From positions 27,024,886-27,088,885 of the forward strand of contig NC_086374.1 of the NCBI RefSeq assembly GCF_036588685.1: 64,000 bases of DNA, in the 5' to 3' direction. Numbering within the stretch: the stretch's first letter is position 1; the number at the start of each line of letters is the position of its first letter. Below are positions 33,778 through 45,188 of the stretch, piece after piece. The notes below the pieces were generated by a model that saw nothing but the letters and a program-made list of their open reading frames with translations, was not told the origin of the DNA and made no database searches. Origin of the DNA: Mytilus trossulus. Its lineage: Eukaryota; Mollusca; Bivalvia; Mytilida; Mytilidae. The position numbers and the translations under genes are program-made.

Positions 33778-34477
33778 TCATCTGTGTCCACACTTGTATT
33801 CTTCTATAATAAAAGAGCAGTTTAATGGTGCTGTTCTTTTAGTAAAGCCACGTTGTAATGGATTTTGATATTTTATAATGTCAGGATTAATTTTGATCTT
33901 TAAAACAGCCTCAATGAGTTTGGATAATGTTGGAGTAATTGTTATTCCACGATAATTTTTACTGTCTTTACAACTTCCTTTATTCTTAAAGAGCGGAATT
34001 ACTATCCCCAATTTCTGTTGGTATATAACAAAGTCTAAAAGTACTATCCAAGAGTTCTTTAAGGTGATAAATAAGAGATTGTCCTCCATATAATAAGTTT
34101 TCAGTTGAAACTCCAAATATATCTGGTGATTTATTTAAATTTAATAACTTCAAAGCTTCTACTATTTCATTTTCAGTAATACTTTGGTGCTGAAACATAG
34201 CTCTACAAATGTCAATTATATCAATATATTCTTTTTCGATCTTTTGTTGATATTTGTTATCAAAATGTTCATGAATAGAATTTTTTGTTACATTTTCAAT
34301 ATGATGTTTCCATCCACTTAGAATGTTGTTTTCTGTACTATACACTGTGTCTCCTACAGATAGTTCATCTATATGATTACTTAATCTTCCCCTCTGTTTT
34401 TTAATAAGTCTATAAAATGAATTTTTGTTTTTGATATTTGCTTCCATTATTTTTTCTCTTTCATCGATTCTATTCAT
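33778..34477 (-). pseudogene. LINE ORF2 5' half of the RT, frameshifted
   Basis: The minus-strand frame 34,477-33,986 reads RLIKKQRGRLSNHIDEL, then GWKHHIENVTK and LLNLNKSPDIFGVSTENL (the NKSPGxDG-type motif). Near 34,030 the frame shifts to GIVIPLFKNKGSCKDSKNYR and GITITPTLSKLIEAVL. It stops at GFTKRTAPLNCSFIIEEYK, just before the D-x-x-AFD motif. The missing downstream half is exactly what is present at 26,930-28,415 in the same orientation. Confidence 0.82.
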
Positions 34478-34743
34478 CGCAACTGCCTTGCGACAGTGTT
34501 TACGTAAATTATAAGTAAATTATAACTGTATAGGCCTACTCTTGTTAATTACCATTTCTTGGAGCACACAACTGTCGGGGTTCAAATCTGACTGTCAAAC
34601 CAAACATATTATGCAATTCTGTTCCATCTTTATGAAATAAGTTCCACAATTTACCTGAAATTCTTCTGGGCGTTGTGAGACTTTCAAGTGTTCGGAACTT
34701 CCTTATCTGCTGAAATAAATTCGTTTTCTCCCTTACTTTACTG

Positions 34744-35136
34744 GGGATATTAACAAAATAGAAAAGGTACAAAGAAGGGCTGTTAGATATGTCACTAACC
34801 GACACAGAAACACCTCAAGTGTTAGTGACATGCTAGATCATTTAAAATGGAGAGACCTTGCTAACAGAAGAACAGATGCACGCTTGGTCATGTTCTATAA
34901 AATTACATATCATCTCATTGCTATCACAAAAACACAGATTAATTCAACCGCTCAGACAGTCCAGGAACATGCACACACTCTCATACCAAATTCCATCCTG
35001 CAGAACACAAATAAGACAACAATCATTTTTCCCACGCACAATTAAAATCTGGAACAGCCTTCCCCTGAGTATTGTGATGAGCGACTCTATAGAGTCGTTC
35101 AAAGTAGCCGTCTCAAACTACACCTACAGCCCATAA
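34744..35136 (+). pseudogene. LINE ORF2 C-terminus, frameshifted
   Basis: The plus-strand frame reads INKIEKVQRRAVRYVTNRH, SVSDMLDHLKWRDLANRR, TDARLVMFYKI. After a shift near 35,000 it continues TIKIWNSLPLSIVMSDSIES and FKVAVSNYTYSP*. Same family as 12,530-12,842. 5'-truncated. Confidence 0.85.
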
Positions 35137-35407
35137 ATTCATCATGTGTAAATAGTTTTATCTTAATATTTTAAAAATGATGAATTAAAAATATGCACTA
35201 CCACTTTGTAAAAAAAATATTTGTTTTGTTTATTATCACAAATTTGTTATATTTCACTGTATATATGTCTTCACAAAGCAATGCGCAGGACAAGTGACGT
35301 AAACTTCAACGTGTTGAAGGCGGTCATTACATAGTAGAAGTAGAAGTAGAAGAATTATCATGTTCCGCTGGTTATATAAGCTATTACGCCATTGTACGTT
35401 TAAACAT

Positions 35408-36080
35408 TTAATATGATAAAATACTAGTTCTTTTTCCTTCAGGTGCCCGTTGTAGAGCTACATAACTGTTGTTGTCTCTTTCATGCCTTAATATAGGTCC
35501 TATCCTTGTCCACCGTCGCCTTCTGATTTCAGAACCGATGTTTCTGGTGTTAGCAATTTCATTTACTGTTTTGTTTGTTTTTTGCCATCTTAATTTTAGG
35601 AACTTTCTTAGGCATTGGTGTTCTACAGTATTTAGTTTCTCTTTTTCAATGTTTGTTAGTTTCCATGTTTCGCATCCATACAATAATACAGGTCTTACTA
35701 ATGATTTATATAGGTGTATTTTTGTTTTTTGACCAATTCCTCTTAAATACCATATATTTCTAAGGCGATGGAATGGCCCTCTTGCTTTCTGTATTCTGTT
35801 CTCGATGTCACAACTTCCTCCTCCCTCTTTGTCCACGACTGCTCCAAGGTATGTTAACTTGTCTACATCTTCTACTTTCTGGTCATATAATGTTATCAAC
35901 TCTTTACTCTTTGTTTGCTTGGATCTCAGAGTTTTACACTTTTTGGGGTTAAGTTTCATTCCAACTCTTTCAGCTTCAGTTGCTAATTTCTGTGTTTTTT
36001 CAGCAAGGTCGCTTAATTTTTAGGAAAGAAGTGCAATGTCGTCAGCAAAGTCCAGATCTTCTAGAACAGTATTAAAGTTG
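35408..36080 (-). pseudogene. LINE ORF2 fragment, FADD box to C-terminus
   Basis: The minus strand reads VLEDLDFADDIALLS, an in-frame stop, then KTQKLATEAERVGMKLNPKK, KLTYLGAVVDKEGG, LYGCETWKLT and RRRRWTRIGPILRHE. This is the RT thumb and C-terminal region of an RTE-like family, related to but distinct from 14,285-15,760. It is broken by the stop and truncated before motif A. Confidence 0.85.
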
Positions 36081-37095
36081 TGGTGTTAAGCAAATGTTTA
36101 ATTACCGGCCAAACTGACACTAATGAGTCAGAAAAAGAAGAATCAGAAAGAAAATATAGCTAGTAAAGACAACGTGACTAGTAATTTAATTAAAAGACAT
36201 GTAGTGACAAAAGACAAAATCAAGTGTATTTGGAAAATGTGCCATGAAAATTTAGTATTAGTATAACACCCATGTCAGAAAACCAGGAGAAATGCCGCAT
36301 AAAACACAAATAAATATGACTATGAATATATAGTAAAAAAACAATTCAAACGAGAAAAACGAACAGCCTGATTTATAAACAATAAACCGTAAAAACATAT
36401 AATATTAAATGGTATGAATTACAACAACAAATGACAACCACTGAATAGTTCACATTGAACTCCTTTGGGCTAGCCTGTCTGATTAGTACATCATTTGTTA
36501 GATAAGAACGTATTTATCAGCCTTAAATTAATTTTCCTTAAAATCGATTTGGACATCGTTCATTTAAGAAGAAATCTATTTCATTTTGCCTTTACGATTT
36601 GTTCGATGCTGAACCCAGATAGCATTCATTCAATTAATTCTTTCTCTTGTGATAAAAAGTAATAAATTGTTAAGAAGATATAATTTACTTTAATCCTTCA
36701 CACTGGATGTAATTGAATGAAGTCTTTTCTGCACACAAGACTGCTATAAAATATCCTTTACACATCAAAAATATTTCCTGTCTCTGCAATGCTACTATGT
36801 ATTTTTAATTTTTATTCAACAATAATTCTTCTAAAAATCTCTAAAATATTTCTACAGTCTTTAAGCAGTTTAATTTATGGCTTCTTCTTTGGAAAAACTG
36901 TGTAGAGATCATACAAAATTCTTGTTTATTACTAAGACCATTCCACAATATCTCATCTACGAACCCAAGCAATATATACAGTGCATAACATATATACAAA
37001 CTACATAGTAAATACATATTGAACAAGCTATACAGTAGTTAATATGTGAACCAACTAAAACGAATAATATGTAAACAAGTTATACAAAAAAAACA
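36081..37095. other. Gene-free AT-rich stretch with dispersed-repeat debris
   Basis: 36,330-36,460 has CAATTCAAACGAGAAAAACG and ACAAATGACAACCACTGAAT blocks that resemble common mussel repeats in inverse orientation. No gene was recognised. Confidence 0.4.
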
Positions 37096-37109
37096 GAACA
37101 TAGAAATTA

Positions 37110-37370
37110 AAAATTAAGTAACACGAATCCCATCAAAAATGGGAGTGATCTTAGGTGCTCTGGAAGGATAATCACATCCTGTATTACATGTGGTACCCGT
37201 CGTGTTGCTCATGCTAGGATAAATTTGGTATATTACATTCAGGGAAAAGTGGAGGGGATTGTGGAACATGTCCTTCGTCATCTGTAAAACAGACAACCAA
37301 CTTGTGATGGCGTTCGTAAAATTAACGAAAGATGATTTCAACTTCACCACTTGGAACTCTCGGTTTCATA
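37110..37370 (-). pseudogene. Retroelement ORF tail repeat, copy 1
   Basis: The minus strand contains CCAAGTGGTGAAGTTGAAATC, then GAACGCCATCACAAGTTGG and CAGATGA.G.A.ATGTTC. This matches 46,325-46,435, where the frame reads FQMVKLKSF and RHHELVDRYG. It is the 3' end of an otherwise absent retroelement reading frame. Confidence 0.65.
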
Positions 37371-37849
37371 GCTTCCTTGTGAACAGCTACCTTCTATCAT
37401 AGAAATAATGATAGAAAATATAAGCCCGCGAATACCGTATCAACTAAGAGATATATAATCCGTTTGCAGGTGCTGCTGGAATGATGCCACATAAACATGG
37501 AAAGTTCACAATTTAGAAGCTGAAATGATCTACTAGTATTTAGTCATTTTAACGTGTTTTTTCCATTGGAACCTCAAAGTCAATTTCTAGATGTAAGTCA
37601 AAATATAAGACAGACAACTGTATCTGTTTATCCTAATCTTAAGTTTGATAGGATACTAGTAGATACTAGTAGATGCGTTCATCATAGTCACTAAATTTTT
37701 ATTTATTTAGTGAAAGAACATTTATATAGCGGAAAGTGGAGATAAACAATACTGCTTACTTCATTTCTTTGTTCATAATAATTTCCAGTCTGAAGTCAGT
37801 CCCATATGAATAATGGAACGCAAGAAGAGAGCACTGTTCAATAGTTATA

Positions 37850-38200
37850 AAACAATGAAGAAATCGGAAACTGAGGGAACACAACAAAAAACAACGACAC
37901 AACGGCACAACAGAAACACTGCAAACTAACCATCATGGCCGACATGTTTAAAAATAGAACATAGGGTTAAAATGCAGTTTTTGGCTTATCTCTCTGAAAC
38001 TAAAGCATTTACAGCAAATCTGACAGATGGCAAAAATGTTCATGGGATATGAATTCATCTGCCCTGAAATTTTCAGACGAATCCGACAAGTTGTTGGGTT
38101 GCTACCCCTGATCGAGTTAGTAATTTTACGGAAATTTTGCAGTTTTATGTCATTATCTTAGATATCATTTTAATATTTTAATTACTTAATACTATTCATT
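37850..38200. repeat. Dispersed repeat, inverse relative of the LINE target repeat
   Basis: The reverse complement contains TGCAAAATTTCCGTAAAATT, ACCCAACAACTTGTCGGATT and TGAAAATTTCAGGGCAGATG. These correspond to the sequence right of the LINE insertion (44,611-44,700). Confidence 0.6.
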
Positions 38201-39639
38201 ACGATTCTAACCTTATCATAAATGACTTCCAAAGCATCAATAAATATAGGTGAGCGACACAGGCTCTCGAGAGCCTCTGGTTTTAGCTAGCCAAACCTCC
38301 TGCTAATATTATCTAATATGACAATGTTAAAAATACTGCTAGAATGACAACACTACGTTACATACAAATACAAGAATACTCAGCACACATACACGAATAA
38401 ATAATATACCGGTAATAGTTTATTATAACATGAAAAACACAGAATAACGAAGGACACCTCCCTCGAATTTACGATAACACGCAAGGACACCCAATACGCT
38501 AATTAGCTATATATAAACTGCGCTTCACATGAAGACTGCGCTTTACATGAATGAATCAACGTGAAAAAGTAAATTTCCAAAAAATGAAATGTTTTATTTC
38601 AAGATGTTTAATTAGGATATAGATTGAAATGGTGATGAAGGGAATTTTAAACGACCAGGACTAGCACATTGAGCTCGTGGCTAGAGGCGATTGTTGAGTA
38701 TTAAACAGGTGAAATTTAGGCGCCATTTTGGTTGGCGATCATCTTGGTTTATGTGAGTTGTTTTGGTTTGATTGTTTACTATTTTGATGTTTCTTTGCAG
38801 TATGGCCTCCACAACGGCTACTTTCAGTGCAAGGTTGATCAGCTAGGCAGTTCACTAACTACGACGATGTGTTGCTGGTGAATGAATTATTGACTCAGTA
38901 GTAGATATAACTGCATATCGCACTAAAATACGATACAAATAGATCTCGGACGTCTGTACAGTATATGACATCCACTCATCCATAATCATGGGTTTCAGAG
39001 TTTCGTCGCTGACGATGATTTACTGTTCAGGAGCCTCTATTAAACTAGTTTGTCGTTGAACTATCTGATCAGCATAACCTATTGTAGTAACGGATAATCA
39101 TGAACTGATCCAGCATGTCCTTAAAACTGTAAGGACTGACACGATGGTAATGGTGTTATATTATGTTCTTTCTAATCACAAGACATATATCAAGAGGGTC
39201 TCAAGCGCCTGAATCGTTCACCTGTAGTTTCTTTATTTCAATTTTTCATCAAAGTTTTTCACTTAAGTTTTTAATTTATAATTAATAAGCGTGGACACAA
39301 ACCAGTGTGATATAAAACTGATATGAAAGTTACGAGCATTCTGAGAGTATTGCATAAAACATTTTTAAAACACATTTAGTAATATGAAGATCTGTCTTTG
39401 CTGAACCGTCTTTGCTGAACATTTTTACTGATCGCAGTGTCACCCTATTTATCTATTATTCAACCGTTATGTTCTATTTAAGCCACAGTGACCATTTGTT
39501 TCTTGACGTTCAAGAAAATAAAACATATAATGCATTCTAATTAACCTCGGGTTCATTTAACCCAAGTTTGGCTCATTTTGCTTCAATAGTTTCAGAGAAG
39601 ATTGCTGAAAGAAACAAAAATGATGAACAAATTATATAA

Positions 39640-39758
39640 AGTTACCTTTAAAGATCGAAACACCTTAAGGGGTCAATTGACAATTTTGAATTATACTGAA
39701 CATTTTTACTGTTTACAGTTTATCTTTATTTATAATATTATTCAAGATAATAACCAAA
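39640..39758. repeat. Left half of the dispersed repeat split by the LINE
   Basis: AGGGGTCAATTGACAATTTT, TGAACATTTTTACTGTTTAC and the TSD AAGATAATAACCAAA (39,744-39,758). The right half begins at 44,596. Uninterrupted relatives lie at 13,255-13,500 and 37,850-38,200 (inverse). Confidence 0.7.
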
Positions 39759-39773
39759 GTAAACAAAGTCACG

Positions 39774-40157
39774 TTGTTGACCCAAATAATGACCCGTAAG
39801 GCGAGGTCACTATGTGTAAAAGCTGCATGCATTTTTAACTTGAAAACACTGTGTAATATAATTTGCTATAATATCGTTACATTAAACATTAAAGATACTG
39901 TGTATCTATTTATTGTGATAAAATGTAAACAATATTCAATATGTTTTCATGTAGGATCATTACCTATAATAAAACAGTGGGAACTACGTAGAAAGTATAA
40001 TAAATTTATAGTTAAAAGTACGTCAAATCTACCGATAATTATTCACCTGTTGAATATTGAAGTAAATACGCGTGAACTAGTAGAAGAAAGCACAAAATCG
40101 ATAATTGACACTATAAATAGATGGGGGTTCCCCAATCATACTCTTACCTTTAAATAA
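39774..40157 (+). CDS. Possible ORF1 C-terminal remnant of the LINE
   Basis: An open frame runs to a stop at 40,157, seven bases before the ORF2 ATG, as expected for an ORF1-ORF2 junction. The last 70 residues (IIKQWELRRKYNKFIVKS, RELVEESTKSIIDTINRWG) are polar and helix-forming. The earlier part is unlike protein-coding sequence. No RRM, zinc knuckle or coiled coil is recognised, so the assignment is inference from position only. Confidence 0.35.
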   Translation: MLTQIMTRKARSLCVKAACIFNLKTLCNIICYNIVTLNIKDTVYLFIVIKCKQYSICFHVGSLPIIKQWELRRKYNKFIVKSTSNLPIIIHLLNIEVNTRELVEESTKSIIDTINRWGFPNHTLTFK

Positions 40158-40164
40158 AATAATA

Positions 40165-43100
40165 ATGGCTGATCAAAAACTACACATCTGTACAGTCAAT
40201 GCTAAGGGACTTCAGCAAACTGAAAAGAGAAAACGACTAATTGAATGGACAAAACAACAAAAATGTGATATTCTTCTAATACAAGAAACACACTTTACAG
40301 ACAACTTAGAAGAATCTTTAAAAAAAGAGTTTGAAGGTGAATTATTTTTCAGTAATGGTCAGAGCAATGCTAGAGGGGTATCAATATGGTTAAAGAGTAG
40401 GCTTAACTACAAATTTATCGACTATTATAAAGATAAAGACGGAAGACTTCTTCTGATAAATATAGAAATTGACGAAAGCATACTTACAATTGCAAACGTT
40501 TATGCACCAAATAATAATAAGTTAAGAAACACTTTTTTTAAAACAGTCAAAACTTTTATTGATAAATATAGTCTTGGACAACTGATAATAGGAGGAGATT
40601 TTAACGATATTTTGTCTGAAAAAGATACAAAAAATAAAAATAGAAGAACAAAATTTGATAAACCAGTCTGCGGACTAAAAACTTTAATTAAATCTTTTAA
40701 ATTAACAGATATATGGCGTGAAAAAAACAGAGATAAAACTCAGTTCACCTGGTGTAAAAGAAATAAAACAGAGGCCACAAGAATTGATTACCTGCTTGTC
40801 AGTACTGAAATTAAAAAAAATTGCTCCTCTTGTGATATCAGACCAATTGTTATTCAATACACTGACCATAATAGTGTATCTTTAAAATTACATATATCAA
40901 GAAATAACAAAGGACGTGGATACTGGAAATTAAACAGTAACATCTTAAACGATGAAATCTACTTAAAAATAATAAACAATCTCATTAACAACTATAAAAT
41001 CAAAGCATTTAATTCAAAAAATCTAGCTCTTTTATGGGATACTTTTAAAATAGAGGTTCGAGACTGTACAATTCAGTTCTGTAAATTGAAAGCGTTAAAC
41101 AAAAAAGATTCAATCAATGTATTAGAAAATCAACTTATACAACTTAACAATGAAATTCATAAAACTAATATCAGAGTTAATGAAACAAATACCTACTTGA
41201 TTGATAAAATAGAGAAAGTAGAACAAGAGTTAGGAAATTTATACAATGCAAAAGTAAAAGGCAATCAAATTAGATCAAGGGTAAAATGGATTGAAGAGGG
41301 AGAAAAAAATACTTCTTACTTCTTAGGTCTTGAAAAAGCCAGGCAGTGCAAAAAAACCATCACTAGATTGTATGATGTAAACAATAATATAATTACTAAT
41401 CAAGAAAAAATACTTAACCTTGAAGTTAACTATTACAAAAATTTATATTCCTCTACTAAACCAGATAAGGAAGATACCATAAAGTACTTTAACGATATTA
41501 AAAAATGTCCAAAATTAAGTGAAAGTGAAAGTGATATATGTGAAGGAAAAATTACAGTGCAGGAATGCACAGATGCAATATTCAAAATGAAACTAAATAA
41601 AGCTCCTGGTCTAGATGGACTTAATGTTGAATTTTACAGAAAATTTTGGGAAAAAATAAAAGATTTTATTGTATCAGTATTCAACTTTTGCCATAAAAAA
41701 GGAGAACTGTCAACTTCACAAAAAATCGGAGCAATATCATTAATATATAAAAAAGAAGATCCACTTTCTCTAAATAATTATCGTCCAATAACTCTGTTAA
41801 ATTATGATGTAAAATTGTTAGCTTATGCACTTGCTCAAAGATTAAAACAAGTTTTACCAAAAATAATTCATACTGACCAAAAAGGTTATATAAAAAATAG
41901 ATACATAGGTTTCAATATTAGACAAATACAAGATATAATTGATTACTCAGAGAAATTTAAAGTAGATGGAGCCATACTTTTTGTTGATTTTTCCAAGGCA
42001 TTTGACTCCCTTGAATGGAACTTTATGTCAGAAACCTTAGTAAAATTTGGCTTTAAAAGTAGTTTTATAAGATGGATTCAAACAATGTACACAGACATAA
42101 AAGGTTGTATACTCAACAATGGTTGGGTGTCTAGCAGTTTTAATATTTTTCGCGGAATTCGACAAGGATGTCCAATTTCTTCGTTAGCCTTCGTATTAGT
42201 AGTTGAAATTATGGCAATTAAACTAAGACAAGATAATAATCTCAAAGGTTTAGAGGTGAAATTAGATGGTAGAAACTGCTCACTAAAAATATGTCAACTT
42301 GCAGATGATACAACACTTTTTCTGAAATCACCAAAAGATGTTAGTTTAGCAATGAACATAATTGAAACTTTTGGAAGTTTATCAGGATTAAAACTTAACA
42401 GAAATAAAACAGAAGGATTTTGGCTAGGAAAACTTAAAAATAGCAGAGATAAATTTGAAAGCATAAATTGGAAAACAGATAGCATTAAAAGTCTTGGTTT
42501 TTACTTTGGTTACAACAATCAAGACTGTCAAAAACTAAACACTGATAAACAGCTAAAAAAATGTGAAAAAATTATATCAAATTGGATGAAAAGAAATTTA
42601 ACATTAATAGGTAAAATAATAGTAGTAAAATCACTAATTCTTCCAAATTTAACTTATATTGCATCAAATATGTACATCCCAAAGGAAATAATACAAAAGT
42701 TTAAAACTCTAGTATATAAATTTATATGGAATGGAAAAAAAGATAAAATTAAACGTGCAACCCTTTGTAAAGACTATTTAGAAGGAGGGTTAAAAATGAT
42801 CGATATAGATTTGTATCTCAAAGCACTTCAATTACGCTGGATTTTAAAACTTAAACAAAATTCTGGTGAAAATTGGTCAATCTTACCCCAAGTTTACTTA
42901 AACAAATTTGGTAAAAACCTTTTGATATTTCAAATGAACATTAAAAATGTTAATATGTTAGACAAAAAAATATTTAAATCCCTTCCTGAGTTCTATCAGC
43001 AATTGATTAAAACTTGGATTAATGTTAAGGGGGGACAGACAAAGACCCCGCAAACATTTCTAGACATAAGAAAACAGATTTTATGGGGTAATCATAACAT

Positions 43101-43992
43101 ACAAACAAAAGGAAAACCCTTATTATTTACTAAATGGATTGAACAAAATATTTTGTATGTAAATGATATACTTGACGAAAAAGGTTATATATCAGAAAAT
43201 AGAATATTAACCAAAATAATAGATAAACGTGATTGGATTCGAGAATTATCCTTATTAAAGAAAGCTATTCCAAAACATTGGCAGAATATTTTAAAGCAAG
43301 AAAGCTCATATAAAACAACAGTAAATATAAATAATTCAAAAAATCTGCAAATACTACTCAATCATAACATTCATCCAGAAATGAGTAATAAAGAAATATA
43401 TTCAATACTATTTGTCCCCCATAAGCAAGAAAAACCTGTAGGTTTTCTAAAGTGGGAAAGAATCTTTGAAGAAAATATAAAAATAAAATTTAAAAGCACT
43501 CTTGATTTTATTTTTAATTACCTAGATAACAACAAATTTAAAATGTTTAAATGGAAATTGCTTCACTTCATCCTTCCATGCAATGAACTGCTAGTTCAGT
43601 GGAAAGTATTAGAAAACAATACTTGTAATTTTTGCAAAGAAATTGACAACTATAAACATTTTTTTATTACATGCCGGTATAATAATACTTACTGGCAAGA
43701 AATAAATAAGCTTTTACTTTATCTTCAAATAGATAGACACATTCTAAAGATAGAAAATTTAATAACTGGCTATAAAATTGCAGACAAAAAATATTCTGAT
43801 ATAAACACCCTGATTACAGTTATATTTTTCTCAATATATAAGGCACATTTTGTCTCAAACAAAAAAGAAACAAAGATAGAAATCTTTAAAATTTTTAAAA
43901 AAGAAATAAACGACATAATAAAATTAAATGCGATAAGAAACATTGAAACCGGAAAAATGTTAATAAAGACGTCAACATATTGTAACCTGTAA
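40165..43992 (+). CDS. LINE ORF2: APE endonuclease-reverse transcriptase (1275 aa)
   Basis: A single open frame of 1275 residues. The N-terminal APE-type endonuclease keeps its catalytic positions: N12, E41 (IQETHF), Y113 (NVYAP), D145 and N147 (GGDFND), D208 (RIDYLLVS) and H235 (TDHNSV). The central RT has NKAPGLDG, NYRPITLLN, motif A VDFSKAFDSLEW (D608), RQGCPIS, and the catalytic LADD (D714, D715). The C-terminus has CNFC...H...C (C1154, C1157, H1165, C1170). The order and the KTEGFWLG and FIWNGK motifs fit the Tx1 branch of the L1 superfamily. The protein nicks DNA and copies its RNA at the nick. The start ATG follows the end of the preceding frame by only 7 bases. No disabling change is visible. 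Confidence 0.95.
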   Translation: MADQKLHICTVNAKGLQQTEKRKRLIEWTKQQKCDILLIQETHFTDNLEESLKKEFEGELFFSNGQSNARGVSIWLKSRLNYKFIDYYKDKDGRLLLINIEIDESILTIANVYAPNNNKLRNTFFKTVKTFIDKYSLGQLIIGGDFNDILSEKDTKNKNRRTKFDKPVCGLKTLIKSFKLTDIWREKNRDKTQFTWCKRNKTEATRIDYLLVSTEIKKNCSSCDIRPIVIQYTDHNSVSLKLHISRNNKGRGYWKLNSNILNDEIYLKIINNLINNYKIKAFNSKNLALLWDTFKIEVRDCTIQFCKLKALNKKDSINVLENQLIQLNNEIHKTNIRVNETNTYLIDKIEKVEQELGNLYNAKVKGNQIRSRVKWIEEGEKNTSYFLGLEKARQCKKTITRLYDVNNNIITNQEKILNLEVNYYKNLYSSTKPDKEDTIKYFNDIKKCPKLSESESDICEGKITVQECTDAIFKMKLNKAPGLDGLNVEFYRKFWEKIKDFIVSVFNFCHKKGELSTSQKIGAISLIYKKEDPLSLNNYRPITLLNYDVKLLAYALAQRLKQVLPKIIHTDQKGYIKNRYIGFNIRQIQDIIDYSEKFKVDGAILFVDFSKAFDSLEWNFMSETLVKFGFKSSFIRWIQTMYTDIKGCILNNGWVSSSFNIFRGIRQGCPISSLAFVLVVEIMAIKLRQDNNLKGLEVKLDGRNCSLKICQLADDTTLFLKSPKDVSLAMNIIETFGSLSGLKLNRNKTEGFWLGKLKNSRDKFESINWKTDSIKSLGFYFGYNNQDCQKLNTDKQLKKCEKIISNWMKRNLTLIGKIIVVKSLILPNLTYIASNMYIPKEIIQKFKTLVYKFIWNGKKDKIKRATLCKDYLEGGLKMIDIDLYLKALQLRWILKLKQNSGENWSILPQVYLNKFGKNLLIFQMNIKNVNMLDKKIFKSLPEFYQQLIKTWINVKGGQTKTPQTFLDIRKQILWGNHNIQTKGKPLLFTKWIEQNILYVNDILDEKGYISENRILTKIIDKRDWIRELSLLKKAIPKHWQNILKQESSYKTTVNINNSKNLQILLNHNIHPEMSNKEIYSILFVPHKQEKPVGFLKWERIFEENIKIKFKSTLDFIFNYLDNNKFKMFKWKLLHFILPCNELLVQWKVLENNTCNFCKEIDNYKHFFITCRYNNTYWQEINKLLLYLQIDRHILKIENLITGYKIADKKYSDINTLITVIFFSIYKAHFVSNKKETKIEIFKIFKKEINDIIKLNAIRNIETGKMLIKTSTYCNL

Positions 43993-44595
43993 GTAAAAGT
44001 ATTACTGGTTGACAAATTAACATATGCTAATTACCTTGGCCTAGTCTAAATATTATACCACGAGGTGCCACAAACAAACAAAATAAAGCTACGCAAATAA
44101 CCTTTTGATTTGAGTTAACATAATTATTCACTTACCTATATGTGTATTTTCCTAAATAAACATGATCAAGAATGTAAGCTAGGAAAAATAAATCCATAAT
44201 ATCACAATATAAAAGAATATTAACAAGTTGGGCTAACTCCAATACACTATTCTCGAGACACTCCTACACACGTTACCTGTACATGTAAGAAAGTAAATAC
44301 ACATAATATAATAACAAAACGGCACGGCGTAGAACCGTAAATTTTTCCCGATTCATTAACAGAAACACACAATTTGATTTTTAAATGAATGAATCTATTT
44401 GTATTGATGTTTATTTATATAATGTATTATGCTTCATTGTAAAACACTAACATTAATATAATATTTTATTATATATTCTCCCTGGATGTATAATAATTGA
44501 TATACAGGGATACTTAGCCTAAAGCTGTAAGCTAGGTAAATTGTTAAACAGCATTTAGTGCAATAAAGATGATCTAATTGTTTCAAAAAAAAAAA

Positions 44596-44740
44596 AAGAT
44601 AATAACCAAATCGGCAAAATTTTCTTGAAACTATCAATTCAGGGACAATAACATAACAATCAGTATTCCAGTTTGACTGAAATTTCAGGGCAGGCATATC
44701 TTGTCCTCATGAACACTTTAGCTCATTGTCAAATTTGTTC
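44596..44740. repeat. Right half of the dispersed repeat split by the LINE
   Basis: Begins with the TSD and continues TCGGCAAAATTTTCTTGAAA, CTATCAATTCAGGGACAATA and TGAAATTTCAGGGCAGGC. These match the continuation of the empty copies elsewhere in the window. Confidence 0.7.
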
Positions 44741-45188
44741 ATATACCTTAGATTTTGATGTATCAGGTATAAAAGGTCCAGTATTTTGATAACATAATCT
44801 ACACTGTATTGCTGATAGAATCAGTGTGAATCTTCACACAATAGAATTATTATAACTCATAACATCAAATTCATATCTCACCGTGTAGAACTCCACATGC
44901 GGGGTGTCGGCTATTTTTGCCACGGGGTGGCAATTTCGAAGCGAAGAAAAACTATCAAAGTAAGTTCAAGTATCAAAATTTCTTTTTTTAGAATTCTTAG
45001 TATTATATAATGTATTGCACGGAAGTAACTGTAACACAATCTATTTCCTGTAAGCAGAAGCAGTCTATTTCAGTGCTCTGTTTTCTTAAACACCTCTCTC
45101 TCTAGTTTTCCGTGTTGCAGATTTTGAGGCTTCATATGTCAATTTCTGGATAAAAAAACTACTTTAGACGAACTCTCCCCGTATCATT

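Larger units (their letters stand above)
39759..44595 (+). mobile_element. Tx1/L1-type LINE, nearly intact, with 15-bp TSD
   Basis: The element starts right after AAGATAATAACCAAA (39,744-39,758) and ends in a poly-A tail followed by the same 15 bases (44,596-44,610), the signature of target-primed reverse transcription. About 400 bp of 5' sequence precede ORF2 and may include the tail of ORF1, so the copy is probably 5'-truncated. ORF2 (40,165-43,992) is uninterrupted. The 3' region is about 600 bp, with AATAAA-type signals near 44,560. The intact ORF, unbroken TSD and clean poly-A argue for a young insertion. Confidence 0.92.
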
